DNA from: Polytrichum commune
Taxonomy: Eukaryota > Streptophyta > Polytrichopsida > Polytrichales > Polytrichaceae
Assembly (NCBI GenBank): GCA_950295325.1
Contig: OX485804.1
Location: 12,028,001 to 12,092,000, forward strand
Length of the DNA: 64,000 bases
Direction of reading: 5' to 3'
Shown piece after piece: positions 11,513-23,747 of this stretch (position 1 is the first letter of the stretch; each line of letters begins with the position of its first letter). Made by a program: the position numbers and the translations under genes. The notes under the pieces were generated by a model that saw nothing but the letters and a program-made list of their open reading frames with translations, was not told the DNA's origin and searched no databases.

Positions 11513-11745
11513 TAAAAAATCGTGGAACTCTTCATACGCCACATTCATAACCCTAGAAACCATGAAAGGAGTAGCAATAGGTAAAACTAGAGTATTGGAT
11601 TATTAACATTGCCACATCTACATAATTGCACCACATAAAAACAAAAAGCGTGTGACAAAAACAGAGTGTTCCAATTCCGCAGGAAAATATGTAAGACCTC
11701 GCATAATTCTTTACTTATGACCTAAAAAATTTCCAAGACAAGGGC

Positions 11746-12444
11746 TTAGATCTTGTTGAAGGCAACAATATCGCAGCTCTGGATGTAGTCACTAGCAGGC
11801 TCCACGGAGAGGTAATCCTCGATCAAGTTGTCGGGGGACACCTTGTCATCCTCGATGGTCATCATGATCTGGAGCTTCTTGATACCATATCCAACTGCCA
11901 CAAGCTTGGACGCTCCCCAGAAGAGTCCGTCCATCTGGACGGCACGCACACATTCTTCAAGCTTCTTCATATCGGTCTCATCGTCCCATGGCTTCACGTC
12001 CAGAAGCACAGATGACTTTCCAATGACAGCCTTCTTTCCGGAAGCCTTCTTCGCGGCCTCCCTGGCGGCAGACGCGGCCTTCTCCTCCTCAGTCTCCTCA
12101 CCGAAGAGATCTAGGTCATCGTCATCCTCGTCCTCTGCAACAGGGGCGGCAGCAGCCGGTGCATCACGGCTCTGCACGGCCGCGCTTCCAATCGACACTC
12201 CGACTCCCTCACCGGGGAACCTGGCGCCAAGAATCTTGCTCACCTCCTTGTACCAGCGGGCGACATTGGCATGCTCGCTTCCCGGAGCTCCCGTTAGGGC
12301 ACCGTAAACGGCAAGGTCGTCCTTGGAGGGTTCCGCCCCGGAGATGAACTTCTGTCCGGCCAGAAGCTCATCTACCTTCTTCAAACCCTCCTTGGTGCAC
12401 ACGTTCAGCGAACTGGCGGCCATAGCGAGCAATCCACTCGACAT
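11746..12444 (-). CDS. Elongation factor 1B guanine-exchange subunit (beta/delta type)
   Basis: Cytosolic translation factor that reloads eEF1A with GTP. The 232-aa frame is complete. The N-terminal glutathione-transferase-C-like segment is about residues 1-90 ([20 protein letters not shown]). A central acidic region follows ([20 protein letters not shown], about 103-122). The C-terminal exchange domain is about 145-232, with [38 protein letters not shown] and the invariant end DIVAFNKI. Length and ends fit plant eEF1B-beta. The whole coding region is uninterrupted, whereas plant homologues usually carry introns, so it may be an old retrocopy that stayed functional. An acceptor-like CCTCCGCAG sits about 10 nt before the ATG, so a 5' UTR intron is possible. 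Slightly GC-richer than its surroundings. The start gives an unusual [11 protein letters not shown]-terminus, but no other ATG fits better. Confidence 0.92.
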   Translation of the reverse strand: MSSGLLAMAASSLNVCTKEGLKKVDELLAGQKFISGAEPSKDDLAVYGALTGAPGSEHANVARWYKEVSKILGARFPGEGVGVSIGSAAVQSRDAPAAAAPVAEDEDDDDLDLFGEETEEEKAASAAREAAKKASGKKAVIGKSSVLLDVKPWDDETDMKKLEECVRAVQMDGLFWGASKLVAVGYGIKKLQIMMTIEDDKVSPDNLIEDYLSVEPASDYIQSCDIVAFNKI

Positions 12445-14286
12445 CCACTAGCGCTGCGGAGGATAATAGAAGAGGCGACAGTACAGAAGAGAAAATGCAA
12501 AGAGGAGAAAGCAAGGTCTGCGGCGGCGGCTCTCCCTCTAATAAGCTTAAGAAAGGTGTGTTGCTACCTTGTTGCTGTGCTCTCTCTCTCTCTCTCTTCT
12601 CTCCCCTTGCCCTTTGCTTGTTGGCATATTCCAGGTCCCCTCAGTCACGTCCCCAACCATGTCCGCAACCTCTCGTTTCCGGGTCCCCAATGGTGCAAAC
12701 CCTTGCTTGGACCATTGGGGACCTCGTTTGAGTCCGGCTCCCAATGGGATCCGACTCTTTCCAATGTCCTTAACCCTTAAGGGCCTCTATGAGTAGGTTC
12801 TGTCTAGGCCTCAACATTCACAAAAATCGTGTACCCTAGGGCGATGTCCGATTCAACACTTTGAGTGTCGAAATACGATTTCCGTGTTGCATTCAACAAG
12901 GCAAGTTTACATTTCCCCTTCTCTCTTCCCTTCTCTTCTCCTCTCTATATATTTTGTCGAACTTTTCTCCGCAAATTACACAAGGAAAACTTCCTTCACA
13001 ATAATATAGCTATATTTTGTCAACCCATATAAATCCCTACAAAATTTTAACTACATTCTTACTTTATTTTAGCTAATCCTGTCAAAAATATCATATTTTA
13101 TATAAATTCATTCATTGAGTGAAAAAGATGTCCATATGCAATTCCACGTATCCTATAAGAAAAACTCACGGGAGGACACAAATCTTTGTTTACTGGGTAA
13201 TCCATTAACCAAAAATGCCAGCTTGTGAAAAATTCATCACCTATACATAATTCTCCATGGCCTTGAGTTGTGGTCCTCAAACATGGGCTCCCAACTCTTG
13301 AACCCTTGTCCCCGAATATTTCTCTGGACCTCATTCCACGTTCCATTGTCCTTAAACCCTTTGTCCCCAAACGCTCCTTTGGACTTCATTTTTCAGTATG
13401 TGGATCACAAAACCCTCATTTTGAAAACTCTTGGGGGCCTCATTTTGCACCCCCAGGTCCCAGTGTCTCACTGGCCCTGGGGCCTTGCTAGCTTCTCCTC
13501 CAACCTTCGAGTTTAGTTACACAAGTCATGTCTGCAAACTTAACTTTGAGTGGGCAAAGGGTGCAATGTCAATTGTACTTCACATCTACATCAATTATCA
13601 AAGTGCACATGCTGAAAATTTCAGCATGGTGAACATCCCAAAAAGATCAAGACAAGATCGCATCAAATGGTTCGCCAATATTTGTGTCAACACCGTGCGG
13701 TGGTGCATAATGGCAAATAGACACTTATTCAGGTATAGAACATTTCAAATCCTCTAACTGATAGACTTGAGCTCCTATGAATACTGTATCTTGATTCCAA
13801 TTCTCATTGCGGCATTTACTTAGTCAAAACAATTCATATCGATGTCTTGGTTGCCAAGTAATTCGCCTACTATACATGTCATTTGAATACCACGACAAAA
13901 TGGATTTCTAGGTACCAGGGCGGGTTTTGTCTTTTGGATATATAAGATCATTCCAATTCGTAGTCTCCACATGGAAGGTTTGCTTCACCCACTTCGCATA
14001 TTTGGTAGATATTTTGCATTTGCTAGTGATGAAAAATCATTAACCTTCGGGCAGATGATTAGCTGCTGAAATTGTAGTTCTATTCCGGAGAGCATACATA
14101 TGAAGTTGTTTTAGTGTCCCTGGCCAATTCCATAGAGGATGGAAGTCGAAAATGAAACCACAGGTATATTATACCCTATCAATGTTTTCCAGTAGTATAT
14201 CAAGCTACTACTAGTCCCGGGTTTTGACCAGAGCACCTAACCCCACAAGTAAGAATTGGAACAGACAAGGGCATCAAGAGAGTGAT
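12445..14286. other. eEF1B 5' flank and intergenic, low-complexity
   Basis: Just upstream of eEF1B are purine-rich and CT-rich stretches (about 12578-12602) that probably form its promoter and 5' UTR. Between 12650 and 13500 the plus strand has loosely repeated pieces resembling GGTCCCCAAACC and TTGGACCTCATT. The open frames here on both strands look like by-products of this composition. No gene recognised. Confidence 0.4.
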
Positions 14287-14486
14287 ATTAGGGTTTTAAG
14301 GCGACATACATGTGAATTTCACAAGAATCAAATTCCATTACGTCAAATAATAGCAACACCATATGGGAAAAAGTGAAAAGAGAGCTATTAAAAGTTCCGT
14401 TGCATTGCATCAACCCTTGGCAGAAACACTGTGCACCCAGTGCTTGAGATGTAAATTTCCTATCCAATAAAACTGCTACATTGAGT

Positions 14487-15818
14487 CTAGGCAGCAGCAA
14501 CAGCAATACGTCCTGCAACCTGATCCAAATCACGCTGGCCGTTGGAGGTGATGCGCCTTCCTCTGATTGACAAAAACCAACTATTGTTAAATACTGCAGA
14601 AAACTATTTCAGTCACAAAAATTACAGAAACATCTGTCAGATTTCAAATACAACTGCCGACAAAAACTTAGAAGTGCTTTACATTTTCTTGAGCAAAGTG
14701 CCTTACTTCAGTGATTAAGTTAGACCAGTAGCACTAGAACGACACCAACTAATTAAGAGTCTCCTCAAATGCATTATTGTGCTCCCTGAAGGAGCTCGGG
14801 AATACAACAGGGGAATAGTGACTCGACTCAAAACACCCAACTAGAATTCCTTAACCTCCGGAATTCATGAGCCAGATAACCAGACAGTCGGTAACATGAG
14901 CCCAGAGAGGATCATCAGCTTACCCCTTAGTGTCCTTCTCAACAATGTCGAGATGCTCGAGCTGCTTGAGGCAATGCCTGGCAATTGACCCACTGCTCTT
15001 GGCAAAATGCGACGGCCTCACGCCGTTGCTCTTGCGGCCACCATACATCTTTTTGAAGGCACCCACTCCAATTCCTTGCCTAAGGTAAATTTTCCTTGCC
15101 ATAGACGCTTCAAACCAAAAAAACATGGTTTACCTTAGCTTAGAAACAAATAAGTTTGTAACTAGTGCCATGTATGCTCTCAAAATCAAATAGCAATACC
15201 ATGCGGGCGGAGGTTGAGTATACCCTAACCGGAAACCCTAAATACCAAAACCTTGCAAATCCACTACTCTCGTTCGCCAATAAATAACCAACACTGAGAA
15301 CAACATTGCAAACGAATATACATATCTAAAACCATCGCAAAGCGAGTGACGAAAATTTACAAGGGGCCCTCCTCTTTTATACACGTACCAGCTCTGATGT
15401 AGTACCAGTCAGCATCATAAGGGGCGAGTTCTTTGAATGTTGCGGTCTTGACAAGATCGGCCCAGACTGGAACCTCGATCTGTAAAAGAGAAAGTACTTG
15501 GTTTACTTGACATATCAACCGAGAATTAACTTGCTACACCTTTCAAAACGAAACCCTATCCTAGATAACCTTACAATTATATAACCTAGCTAGCAGGGGA
15601 AATATATGTTGCAAATCCGCTGAGAGTTGACTCGCACTTCTGAGCCTTCTCTATGCTAAAGAGACACATTACTCAATGTGCCGCAAACCTAAAAACTTCA
15701 CAAAGCAACAATGAGACACAGCAGAGTTTCAACTGCATACCTTTCCAGAGCGCTTCAAGTGAGCAGCGTAGGAGCGCACAAACTCGTGTGAAGGCACATC
15801 CTTCACCGTCTTCGCCAT
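14487..15818 (-). CDS. RPS19: 40S ribosomal protein S19 (eS19), 4 exons
   Basis: Structural protein of the small ribosomal subunit, needed for late 18S rRNA processing. Exons on the minus strand: 15818-15741 (26 codons, [20 protein letters not shown]), 15479-15389 ([20 protein letters not shown]), 15107-14924 ([20 protein letters not shown]) and 14562-14487 ([20 protein letters not shown]…), each with GT-AG borders and matching phase. The sum is 429 nt or 142 aa, as expected for plant eS19. All parts of the family are present and intact. Its promoter carries a telo-box. It is transcribed in the same direction as eEF1B downstream. Confidence 0.96.
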
Positions 15819-15909
15819 GTTGGTCGTCGACAAGCGCAGTGCTGCGCGGGGGCTGCAACAGACGGAAAGGAGGTCTTCGGAGACAACTAGGGCCTTTACA
15901 CCGTCCCCC

Positions 15910-15918
15910 AAACCCTAA
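15910..15918 (+). promoter_or_regulatory. Telo-box in the RPS19 promoter
   Basis: AAACCCTAA about 90 bp upstream of the RPS19 start codon. Telo-boxes are known from promoters of plant ribosomal-protein and other growth-linked genes. A second exact copy lies in intron 2 (15233-15241). A GGGCC core, a possible site II element, is close by at about 15891. Confidence 0.7.
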
Positions 15919-16101
15919 CTCTCCCCGGCGCCTGGACGGCTAGATGTGCATCTCACTGGCTCATCCGACGGCTGCGAGCCTTCTAACCTTCATAATTGGG
16001 TTAATCACTGGCCCTGGGGAGTATGTCCGGTAATCCGAGGGTTAACTTATAACTTATCACCCAAGCCTTGGGGATTCCATTAACACTATTAAGGTTATTA
16101 A

Positions 16102-16404
16102 GGGTGGGTTTACATTAGGGTCCGGGTCCAAGAAATTTAGGGTCCATAAACATCCCCTTCATAGACTTCACTTTGGAGTTCAAACATGGTTTAAGAGACT
16201 GGTTCTTGAGCTAGGAGCATTTTATTTTTTAAGTAGGGATCACCAAGGATTTGGTGGGAAAGTGATGCCACATTAGCACATCGTTTTTTCACGCTTTGGA
16301 CTTGAATCCTAATGTAGATTTCTCATGTTCAAATTTATACTCTTGGTTAATTAGATTACTTGATGTTAGAGATCCACTCATTTTAGTCTGGTGTAAACCC
16401 ACCC
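16102..16404. mobile_element. Tourist-like MITE (PIF/Harbinger), 303 bp
   Basis: Ends are GGGTGGGTTTACA and its exact inverse TGTAAACCCACCC, flanked on both sides by TAA (16099-16101 and 16405-16407), the 3-bp target duplication of PIF/Harbinger elements. It interrupts one unit of the surrounding tandem repeat, so it inserted after the array had formed. Non-coding. Confidence 0.85.
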
Positions 16405-16420
16405 TAAGTGGACATAACAA

Positions 16421-16463
16421 GGTTTTTCTTTTTCTTTTTCTTTTTCTTTTGGGGGGGGGGGGG
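16421..16463. repeat. (CTTTTT)n and G13 run
   Basis: A pyrimidine microsatellite followed directly by thirteen G (16451-16463). Confidence 0.9.
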
Positions 16464-17500
16464 ATTATGTTAGTCAATTGCAGTCTCATGAATGGTTCAA
16501 TTCACATCTCACTCACTCACTCTTCCAACAACGAATAACACTCTAACCTTCATGGTTGGGTTAATCACTAGCCTTATTACAATGTAGTAAAATCATTCCA
16601 AAGGTTTTGTTTTCCACAACAATATCTTAAGTGCGGATAGCCCTCTCCTTCAATTTGGAAATAGCCTTAAATGGTTGCATTTTAGTGGACAACTCATTGT
16701 GTCACACTCACTCATTTGAAGGTTGCAAAGCTCTATAATTGGGTTAATCAACAGTCATGAAGAGTATATATTATATGATCTCAATGTTAACTTATAACTT
16801 GACACCCTGAAATTTTTCTTTTAACATTATATTGACTGGGGAGAGCAGGTTCTCGTGACTTCCTTGGAAATAAAAATTGTTGGTTGACTTTTAAGGTATG
16901 TTTGTTTTGCATCTCACTTGCTCATCCATAGCATTGTTAAGTGGGGAAAACTTTTTTTTTTCATTGGTTTGAATCTTAATTGGTTACACTTTATGGATGA
17001 CTCAGTTGATGTCTCCCTCACTCATATGACAATTGTTAGCTTTCTAGCCTCCATATTCATTGACCCCCAAGAAGCATGTCAACCCCTCCCAAATTTAAAT
17101 ATTTAATTTGTCACCCACTAAATGCCTTCAGTCAACATTATATTAAGTGGGGAGAACATGTTGTATTTTCTTGGGAACAATCTTAGTTGTTACTTATTTA
17201 GGGACAACTCAATTTCTATCCCAGTCAATCATCAAACAATTGTGAACTCCCCAACCTCCCATCACATGTCATGAGGAGTATATTTGTTACCCAAACCCTT
17301 GGTTTCCATAACATTATGAAATGGGGAGAGTTCTTCTCTTTCCTTGGAAATAATATTAGTTGCTTGCACTTTTATGCGTTGCTCCATTTACATCTCATAA
17401 TTGGGACATTCACTAGCCCTAGGGAGTACATCGATACTCCTAGGGTTAACTTGTAACTTCTCACCCCAAGGCTTTGATTTCCTTGACATGATTATGTGGA

Positions 17501-18228
17501 CAACAAATGACCTCTTCCACTCGAATAAAAACAAAACAAAAAACAACAATTCATTATTTGCACTTTAGAATGAAGATGCATGATGCACAATCTTGATTCA
17601 ATTTCAACCTATATATGAAGTGGATGAAGAGAAGAAGTAGGTTTTATTAGGTATAGAAAAATAGTTAGCTTGTGAAGTCGAGCAATCTTATACCCGATGA
17701 TATCACTACATTTGATACAAAAAATCCGTGTGTTGTGATGTGCACCACGCTTCCAAAAAAAGCACGTGAATTCCATCGATGAATTTGAGTAGATGCAATT
17801 CCAAATTAATCATGGCACACCCATAATTCTCAAGAGTGATAAGTATTGTACATGATTGTAATTTGACACCCATATGCCAACAAAAATTACGATTATCTAA
17901 TCGACACGTATATTGGATTTTATCAAACATTGTAGACATTTGGTAGATAAAATGAGGAGTTTATTTCTTTAAATATGGTGGTAACTTGTTGTAATAAGTC
18001 ATCAGGCTATATCTAAACTATGGAGCATTTATGTTCTACATATTTGAAGAGAAATAAGAACAAGTCATAGATGTATAGTCAACATCGTAACAATTGAAAG
18101 AAGCTAGTTGATATTATGTTATAAAAGCTAAGGCTATCATAAGTTTAGCCTTGGATGAAAGTGGAGATGGACGGCATCATCATCTTGTGTAGATATAGTC
18201 GTCAACTATCTCAGAAGCAAGCATGAAT
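17501..18228. other. Intergenic, nothing recognised
   Basis: AT-rich sequence without a supported gene or terminal repeats. Confidence 0.4.
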
Positions 18229-21169
18229 GAAGAGCCTCTTCCCTCCATGTTATTGTTGGCGTCACTAAGGCATTGTGAATGGGCCTCATGTCGTTGCAGG
18301 TATGATGATGCATTTGGGTTGTCAATCCATCAAGGCCCATCCCAGGGCCTCAATGATCCTAAGTGGCGTGGGGGCAAGAGGAGGTGATTGTCACCGAGGC
18401 AAGGTGGGACAAACATTGATGGGGCCTCATGATGAGCCTAACCTCGCATTTCTAAAGCAAGTTGGCTAGGTAAGTGGTCAACATGGGTAGCTTCGTATGG
18501 GCTAGGTAGGTTTTTTTAGGTTGCTACATGTGTGGGCTTACTTATTAGGTAGTTAAGATATAATGATTTAGATTAGGTCAAGATTCAATCGACAGATGGA
18601 CTTAGACATCACCTCGACATGGGAATTAACCTTGATGCATGTTGGAAAGCAGTGTGGGCACTTCCAACTTTACATAAAACAGTAAGGTAAGTGGGTCATA
18701 AATGAGCATTTCTCTCTTTGCATTCCCTTCTTGTAAGATATTTAGATGTGAGACATGTAATGAATGCAAGAAGATTAGCAAATTCAAACTATGCCCGTAG
18801 CCACTTTCCTCATAACTTGAGGAGCTCGTACGAATATATTAATCACAATCAAGAGGAAGATTTTCTAAGTTATTATATGATCATATTGAGAAATTGTGCC
18901 ACTTTGAGAAGTAGAAAGGAGGTAGCTAGCAGAAGAGGAGGAGGAGGAGGAGGAGGAAGAAGATAGCACTTCAACAAAATACCCCAAAACCATCTAAAAT
19001 CATTTAGTCCAATTTAAAAGCTCCTTAAAGCAATTTGCAATAAATCTGACTGTACGGATGTAAGATGTGTATAGTTAGGATAATTCACACAAATTTATAG
19101 CCATTCAAGTAGTCAAAATGAAAAATGTGTGTTGGCATTGACAAGAAATGGTGATTGCCCATACAAAAACGTCTACCTTGACCTTTAGAGATTAACACTT
19201 AGTAAAATTATGTGTTTCATTCTTGAATTGAAGGAAACATACACTCCCTCCCCCAAGCTCTTCCCAAGCTCTAACACAAGGGTGATGTATGACCTTCGAT
19301 GAAGATGGGGCTCAATCCCTTACGAAAGTGAAGGGGTCAACCTTATGTACGGTGGCAATTATTAATAACAATTTGCCTTCCTATAAAATCATATATAATG
19401 GAATAATTTTTGAAAATAAGTATGTAGGCAATTCCATCACAACTAATAAAAAAAAGATGGTAGAGCACATCTATGATGGCGTTGTAGCTACAATGGCCGA
19501 ACAAAGTCACATGTTGAGAGAAAAAATCATAAAATTATAAGGTAAGTGGGCTTAATTCGGTCACTTGTTTTGATTGGATATCCATATTTCAATGACATGT
19601 GATTGGGAAGGGTCCTAAGCGTGAACACCAAAAAAACATGTGCTATATATCAAATTGGACTATGTCTTCAAAGCTTGTAAACTAATACGGATTCAATATA
19701 AAATATAATCAAGGTCGGTGCACTTATTCCGGCTTGTGACCTATTGTGTATTCTTGAAGTCGAGTATAGAGTGGACACAAAACATGTGTATAGTTGGTGC
19801 CCACTGAATAAGTGGATGCACAACATGACTTATGTCCAAGAAGAAGAGAAACTTCGGTCTCCGTTAGGAGGCCGACGTGAATGAAGTGTTTGTTCGTTCC
19901 ACCCCTAGACCTATGTCCACTGGACAAAGGAAGAGAGGTATAGAACTACTTCCCCCTTTCGAGAGTAGACACTATAGTCTGACTTATGTCCACACTTGGC
20001 TACTCCACCATGTAGCACACCACGCCACAAATAAGTAGTGGAGGCTTAACAAAAGTGTGGCTAAAGAATTCTCATATTTTACATGTTAATGAAGACTCGT
20101 GTCAATATGACATTGGAAACTATGTGCATGCTCAATATGTGTTACCCAACAAGAACTCAACAATGAACATGAATGGGGGGATGAAAACAATCATTAAATA
20201 AGAATGAATAATTTAATTATGGTCTGTAAAATACCAACATCAACTCAAAATTTATAAGAAATATGGTTGTCTATGCAAATTGTGACATATATGAATAATA
20301 CACGCATGCCTTAAGTAACTTTTGCCCATGTTCTCACAATCACGAGGTGTTAAAGAACTTCATAATAGTTTAGTCAAGAAACAAAAACCATCCATGCAAA
20401 TGGTGATGCATGTCGAAGGTAGTACAAGTAGATGCTCCTATGTGATCACAATACGTCAATGGGTCAAGCAACAACTAATATGTGTCTTAGGAGACCTTAC
20501 ACAATCCGAGTGATTTAAGGGGGGGGGGATATTTATTTAGGCAATGAAATACATGTATGATCATTTAAGAACTTAGAGAATCTTCCTTTTGACTAGGAAT
20601 CGAATATTCATACGAGCTCCTCAAGTTGCAAGGAAGTAGCTATGGGCACAATATGAATTTCCTAGTCATCTTGCATTAATTGTTGTCTCACATCTAAATA
20701 TCCTACAAGAGGAAGGGGGTGCAAAGAGAAACATGTCCGTTTAAGATTTGTTTACCTTACTATTTTATGTGAAGTTAGAAGTCCCCACATTGTTTGTCAA
20801 CATGCATCAAGATCAATTTCATGCCAAGGTGAAGTCTAAGTCCATGTGATTTGAGTCTTGACCAACTAAGTCACTATGTCCTAGCTACCTAATCAATAAG
20901 CCCACACACATAGTAACCTTAAAAAAACCTACATAGCCTAGACCGAATTATCCACATTGGTCACATAACCTAGCCTACCTGCTTTAGACATGCGAGGTTA
21001 GGCTCATCATGAGGTATGTCATTGTCTGCCCCATCATGCCTTGATGACAAACACCTCCCCCCCCCCACACACACACACAACACCACACCACATAGGGTCA
21101 TTGAGGCCCTTAGATGGGTCTTGGTAATTGACAGCCCATTGACAATGCCTTATTAACGCAGGGCTCTTC
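18229..21169. mobile_element. 2.9-kb element with about 600-bp terminal inverted arms
   Basis: The left arm (18229-18885) and right arm (20558-21169) are reverse complements over almost their whole length. Landmarks include GAAGAGCC at the tips, GGCATTGTNAATGGGC, ATGATGAGCCTAACCTCGCA, AGGTTTTTTTA and TGAGGAGCTCGTA. The arms differ by scattered substitutions and indels, so the element is not recent. The 1.67-kb centre has only a short unrecognised frame (19289-19540) and a piece shared with 3471-3599. Long arms without a transposase fit a foldback or Mutator-like non-autonomous element. I found no clear target duplication, so the class is open. Confidence 0.75.
19847..19975 (-). repeat. Dispersed repeat piece, matches 3471-3599
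   Basis: Read on the minus strand this gives GTGTCTACTCTCGAAAGGGG, then GTGGACATAGGTCTAGGG and ACACTTCATTCACGTCG, in the same order as the plus strand at 3471-3599. A mid-repetitive family with two copies here. It is nested in the long-arm element. Confidence 0.75.
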
Positions 21170-21310
21170 CCCTTTCTTGGGGGTGGACTCTATGTAAGGT
21201 TCACATATTGTATGTATGCATAGATATTTTGTAAGTTTCGTTGTGAGGGTTCAAGTTGGGGGGGGGGGGCATTGTGAAATCTTGAGGCATGAGCCTCCAT
21301 GTTTCTTGTA

Positions 21311-21700
21311 CTTGTGACCAGGGGCGGAGCCAAGATTTTGACCCATGGGGGGCTGACCTTAGAATATGGAAACATCCAACATATATTTCATTTTAAATTT
21401 TCAATAGGTGATCGAATTTGATTATTTATTGAGAGATATGAACTCATTGAGTTGACATCCCCATAATTTTTTTGATAATGTTGTTAATATCCAAAGCTTT
21501 GGCAATGGTCTTTTCGATATAGATGATCATCAGATTGACCATCCAATCATCGCCAATAGACATCGCCGATAGTAAGTAGATGCCAGACTTTCCTTCAATG
21601 CACTTGTAAAAAACATTGTGAAAAGGAATCGCTATTGTGGTTCTTTTGACCAGCCTGCTATGCAATCGCTAAATGAATGCAATTTTTTGTTTTTGTTTTA
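21311..21700 (-). mobile_element. hAT transposon remnant (3' end and transposase C-terminus)
   Basis: At 21311 CAGGGGCGGAGCCAAGATTT is a typical plant hAT terminal sequence. On the minus strand 21665-21444 encodes SIGDDWMVNLMIIYIEKTIA, which matches the end of hAT transposases with a TTF/ZMYM-type finger (…GDxWMNDxLVxYIEK…). The rest of the gene and the other terminus are not recognisable, so this is a truncated 3' fragment. No 8-bp target duplication can be checked. Confidence 0.7.
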
Positions 21701-23289
21701 CCAACTGGAATTTTAGGAATTTGGGGGTTTGTAATATACCATTGGAAAGGCCTTGAAAACACCTTTCCAACGTTGTATTACAAGTCCCAACTTTTTTAAC
21801 ATTATAGTCACAAAACATAAAGAAAAATTTGTAGTCGTTTGGCATAGTTTTCTACGACTGATGTCAGGGGGGCGGGGTAGAGAGCCCATGATTGAAATGT
21901 GCATAAAAGGTAGGGACCTCGTGAACAAATTATGCACGGAAGTTAGAGAGCTCCCAATGGAAGATATTTTTGTTGGTGTTGGAGACTATTTTGAGTACAA
22001 AACCCAATTTCTTTCAAACAAGTGACATCTATTTGTTACTTGTTCTTGAAGTGGCACCAAACACATACTACTCAAATATACATGTCCAATTAAGAAGTAA
22101 CCATATTAGGCACGTCTTCCTTAAAACCAATCACAATACCATTCCAAACCCCTAAAGAAGCATGTGTAGAGCAAAGGTATCATATACAAGAATTCTCACA
22201 TTTTCATTGGGGACATTGTAGTGGGTGTTAGGTTAGGGATTTATCAAATCATCCTCTCAGCCTGAATATATCTATAATGAAGGCATTGGTATTTTAATAT
22301 CGAACCATTCATGAGTGCTTTGACCATCGATATAAGGCCACAAATACCCAACACGGGGTACATGAATATAGTATTTGGCTTGTGTGGACATGCTTGATGA
22401 TCGCATTATTTTTTTCGAGGCAACATATTGCCATCATAACCTGCACATGTGAATCCAACCCATCTACACAATTAGTTTTAGTTTATGAAGTTCACTTATG
22501 ATGGTTCCTTAGGCATGCTTTGGGAACATTTCAAATATGGCTTGCTTTGAGCAATTTATTTAATTAAATAAAATACAATTGCCAAGTACTCCAATGCGAA
22601 TAGTAAATAAGAGATACATATATTTTGAGCCAAATAATATATGACACAAATGACGTTTGACATTAGTATGCTTAATAATACCTTCCCCTGGCTTACTAAA
22701 TCACAAAACTATGTTTTCGAGTATCTCAATGTGCTACACTAAATGCCATAATGTAGATATATTGTCACTTTAAAAATTTATGTATGTTGGTGAATAGTAT
22801 CACATTGGCAATTAGCGGACATGACATTTTGAGACCTCTAGGCATGTAGTGGAGGCCTTTGCAAATAGTATGCGTGACACTAAAAACTAGTATTTAGGTA
22901 ATTCCGTACAATTTGGCCAATTCCAGACAAAACCGGTGCTTGACAACATCCTCCAAATCTGCTCAATATGGTGATTATTTTTGCAATTTTTGTGTTGTTC
23001 GTCATATGTGGCTTCCATTGGTTTTATGACCATATAGTTGTGTGTTTGCACTATCTTTTTGTTTGTTATCACATTATGTGTGATAATTTTGGACTCTCCA
23101 AAAGTAATTTTTTTACATAAATACTCATTAAAAAAACCATAACAATGTAATAAAATTTGGTTATTGTTCATACATACAGGCTAACACTTGAAAATTTGGG
23201 TGGAGTTATATTCCCAAAATTACTTAAGAAGCAATGTTCAGCTAGGTACTATTCATTGAAAATACTATTGTAACATAACAATTCACTAA
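21701..23289. other. Intergenic, possibly more hAT debris
   Basis: Includes a small inverted piece (GGAAAGG…CCTTTCC near 21744-21775) and a plus-strand frame of 90 codons at 21753-22025 without known motifs. No gene supported. Confidence 0.35.
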
Positions 23290-23715
23290 AATTTACCAGC
23301 ACTATTCATACTATTCATACCTGAACTTCACTAAAAGTTGTCACCAATTCTATTTGTGGTGCTCAATGCTACTTGTAAACCACATGTGTAGTGTCAACAA
23401 CACCAAGTGTAAACCCAAAATTATGTGCCGGTTCTTGTAATCTTTCAAAGGCATTATCGATTTATAATGTTGCAAAAATTGTCACTTACTAGGTGATATT
23501 CGTGCAAATTTCAATCATCTATGACAATATTTTTATTATAGAAATGTTAGGATGCATAATATATCAAACTTTGTTTCAACAATTGGCCTTTGGAGGAACT
23601 AAAAGTAAGTTGGGATGAAAATACTTGTAAACTTATTCAAAAAATGTTATGAGAAAAATTATCGCAGTGACATGAAATATCATATGACACTAAGTACAAT
23701 ATATATAAAGTATTT
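23290..23715 (+). repeat. Dispersed repeat, copy 1
   Basis: Shares ordered blocks with 43700-44095: GTGTAGTGTCANCAACAC, TTGCAANNATNGTCACTTAC, a GTTAGNATGCANAATATA-like block and CATATGACACTAA near the end. Same orientation, heavily diverged, non-coding. Confidence 0.65.
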
Positions 23716-23747
23716 ACATTGACGATTTTTCCCTAGTATTTATGTAA

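Larger units (their letters stand above)
15945..17500. repeat. Degenerate tandem array, unit about 175-215 bp
   Basis: Recurring landmarks in the same order mark each unit: ATTGGGTTAATCAC (near 15996, 16554, 16739, 17400), AGGGTTAACTTATAACTT (16040, 16790, 17445) and ACATTATATTAAGTGGGGAG (16821, 17133, 17308, with weaker forms elsewhere). About seven diverged units are present once the inserted MITE at 16102-16404 is taken out. No coding sense. It starts just upstream of the RPS19 promoter. Confidence 0.7.

Noticed and set aside
11828-12347. Plus-strand frames opposite eEF1B
   Set aside because: They are mirror frames of a well-supported gene.
12495-13757. A small gene upstream of eEF1B on the plus strand
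   Set aside because: Many overlapping short frames in all phases, no motif and loose sequence repeats suggest composition only.
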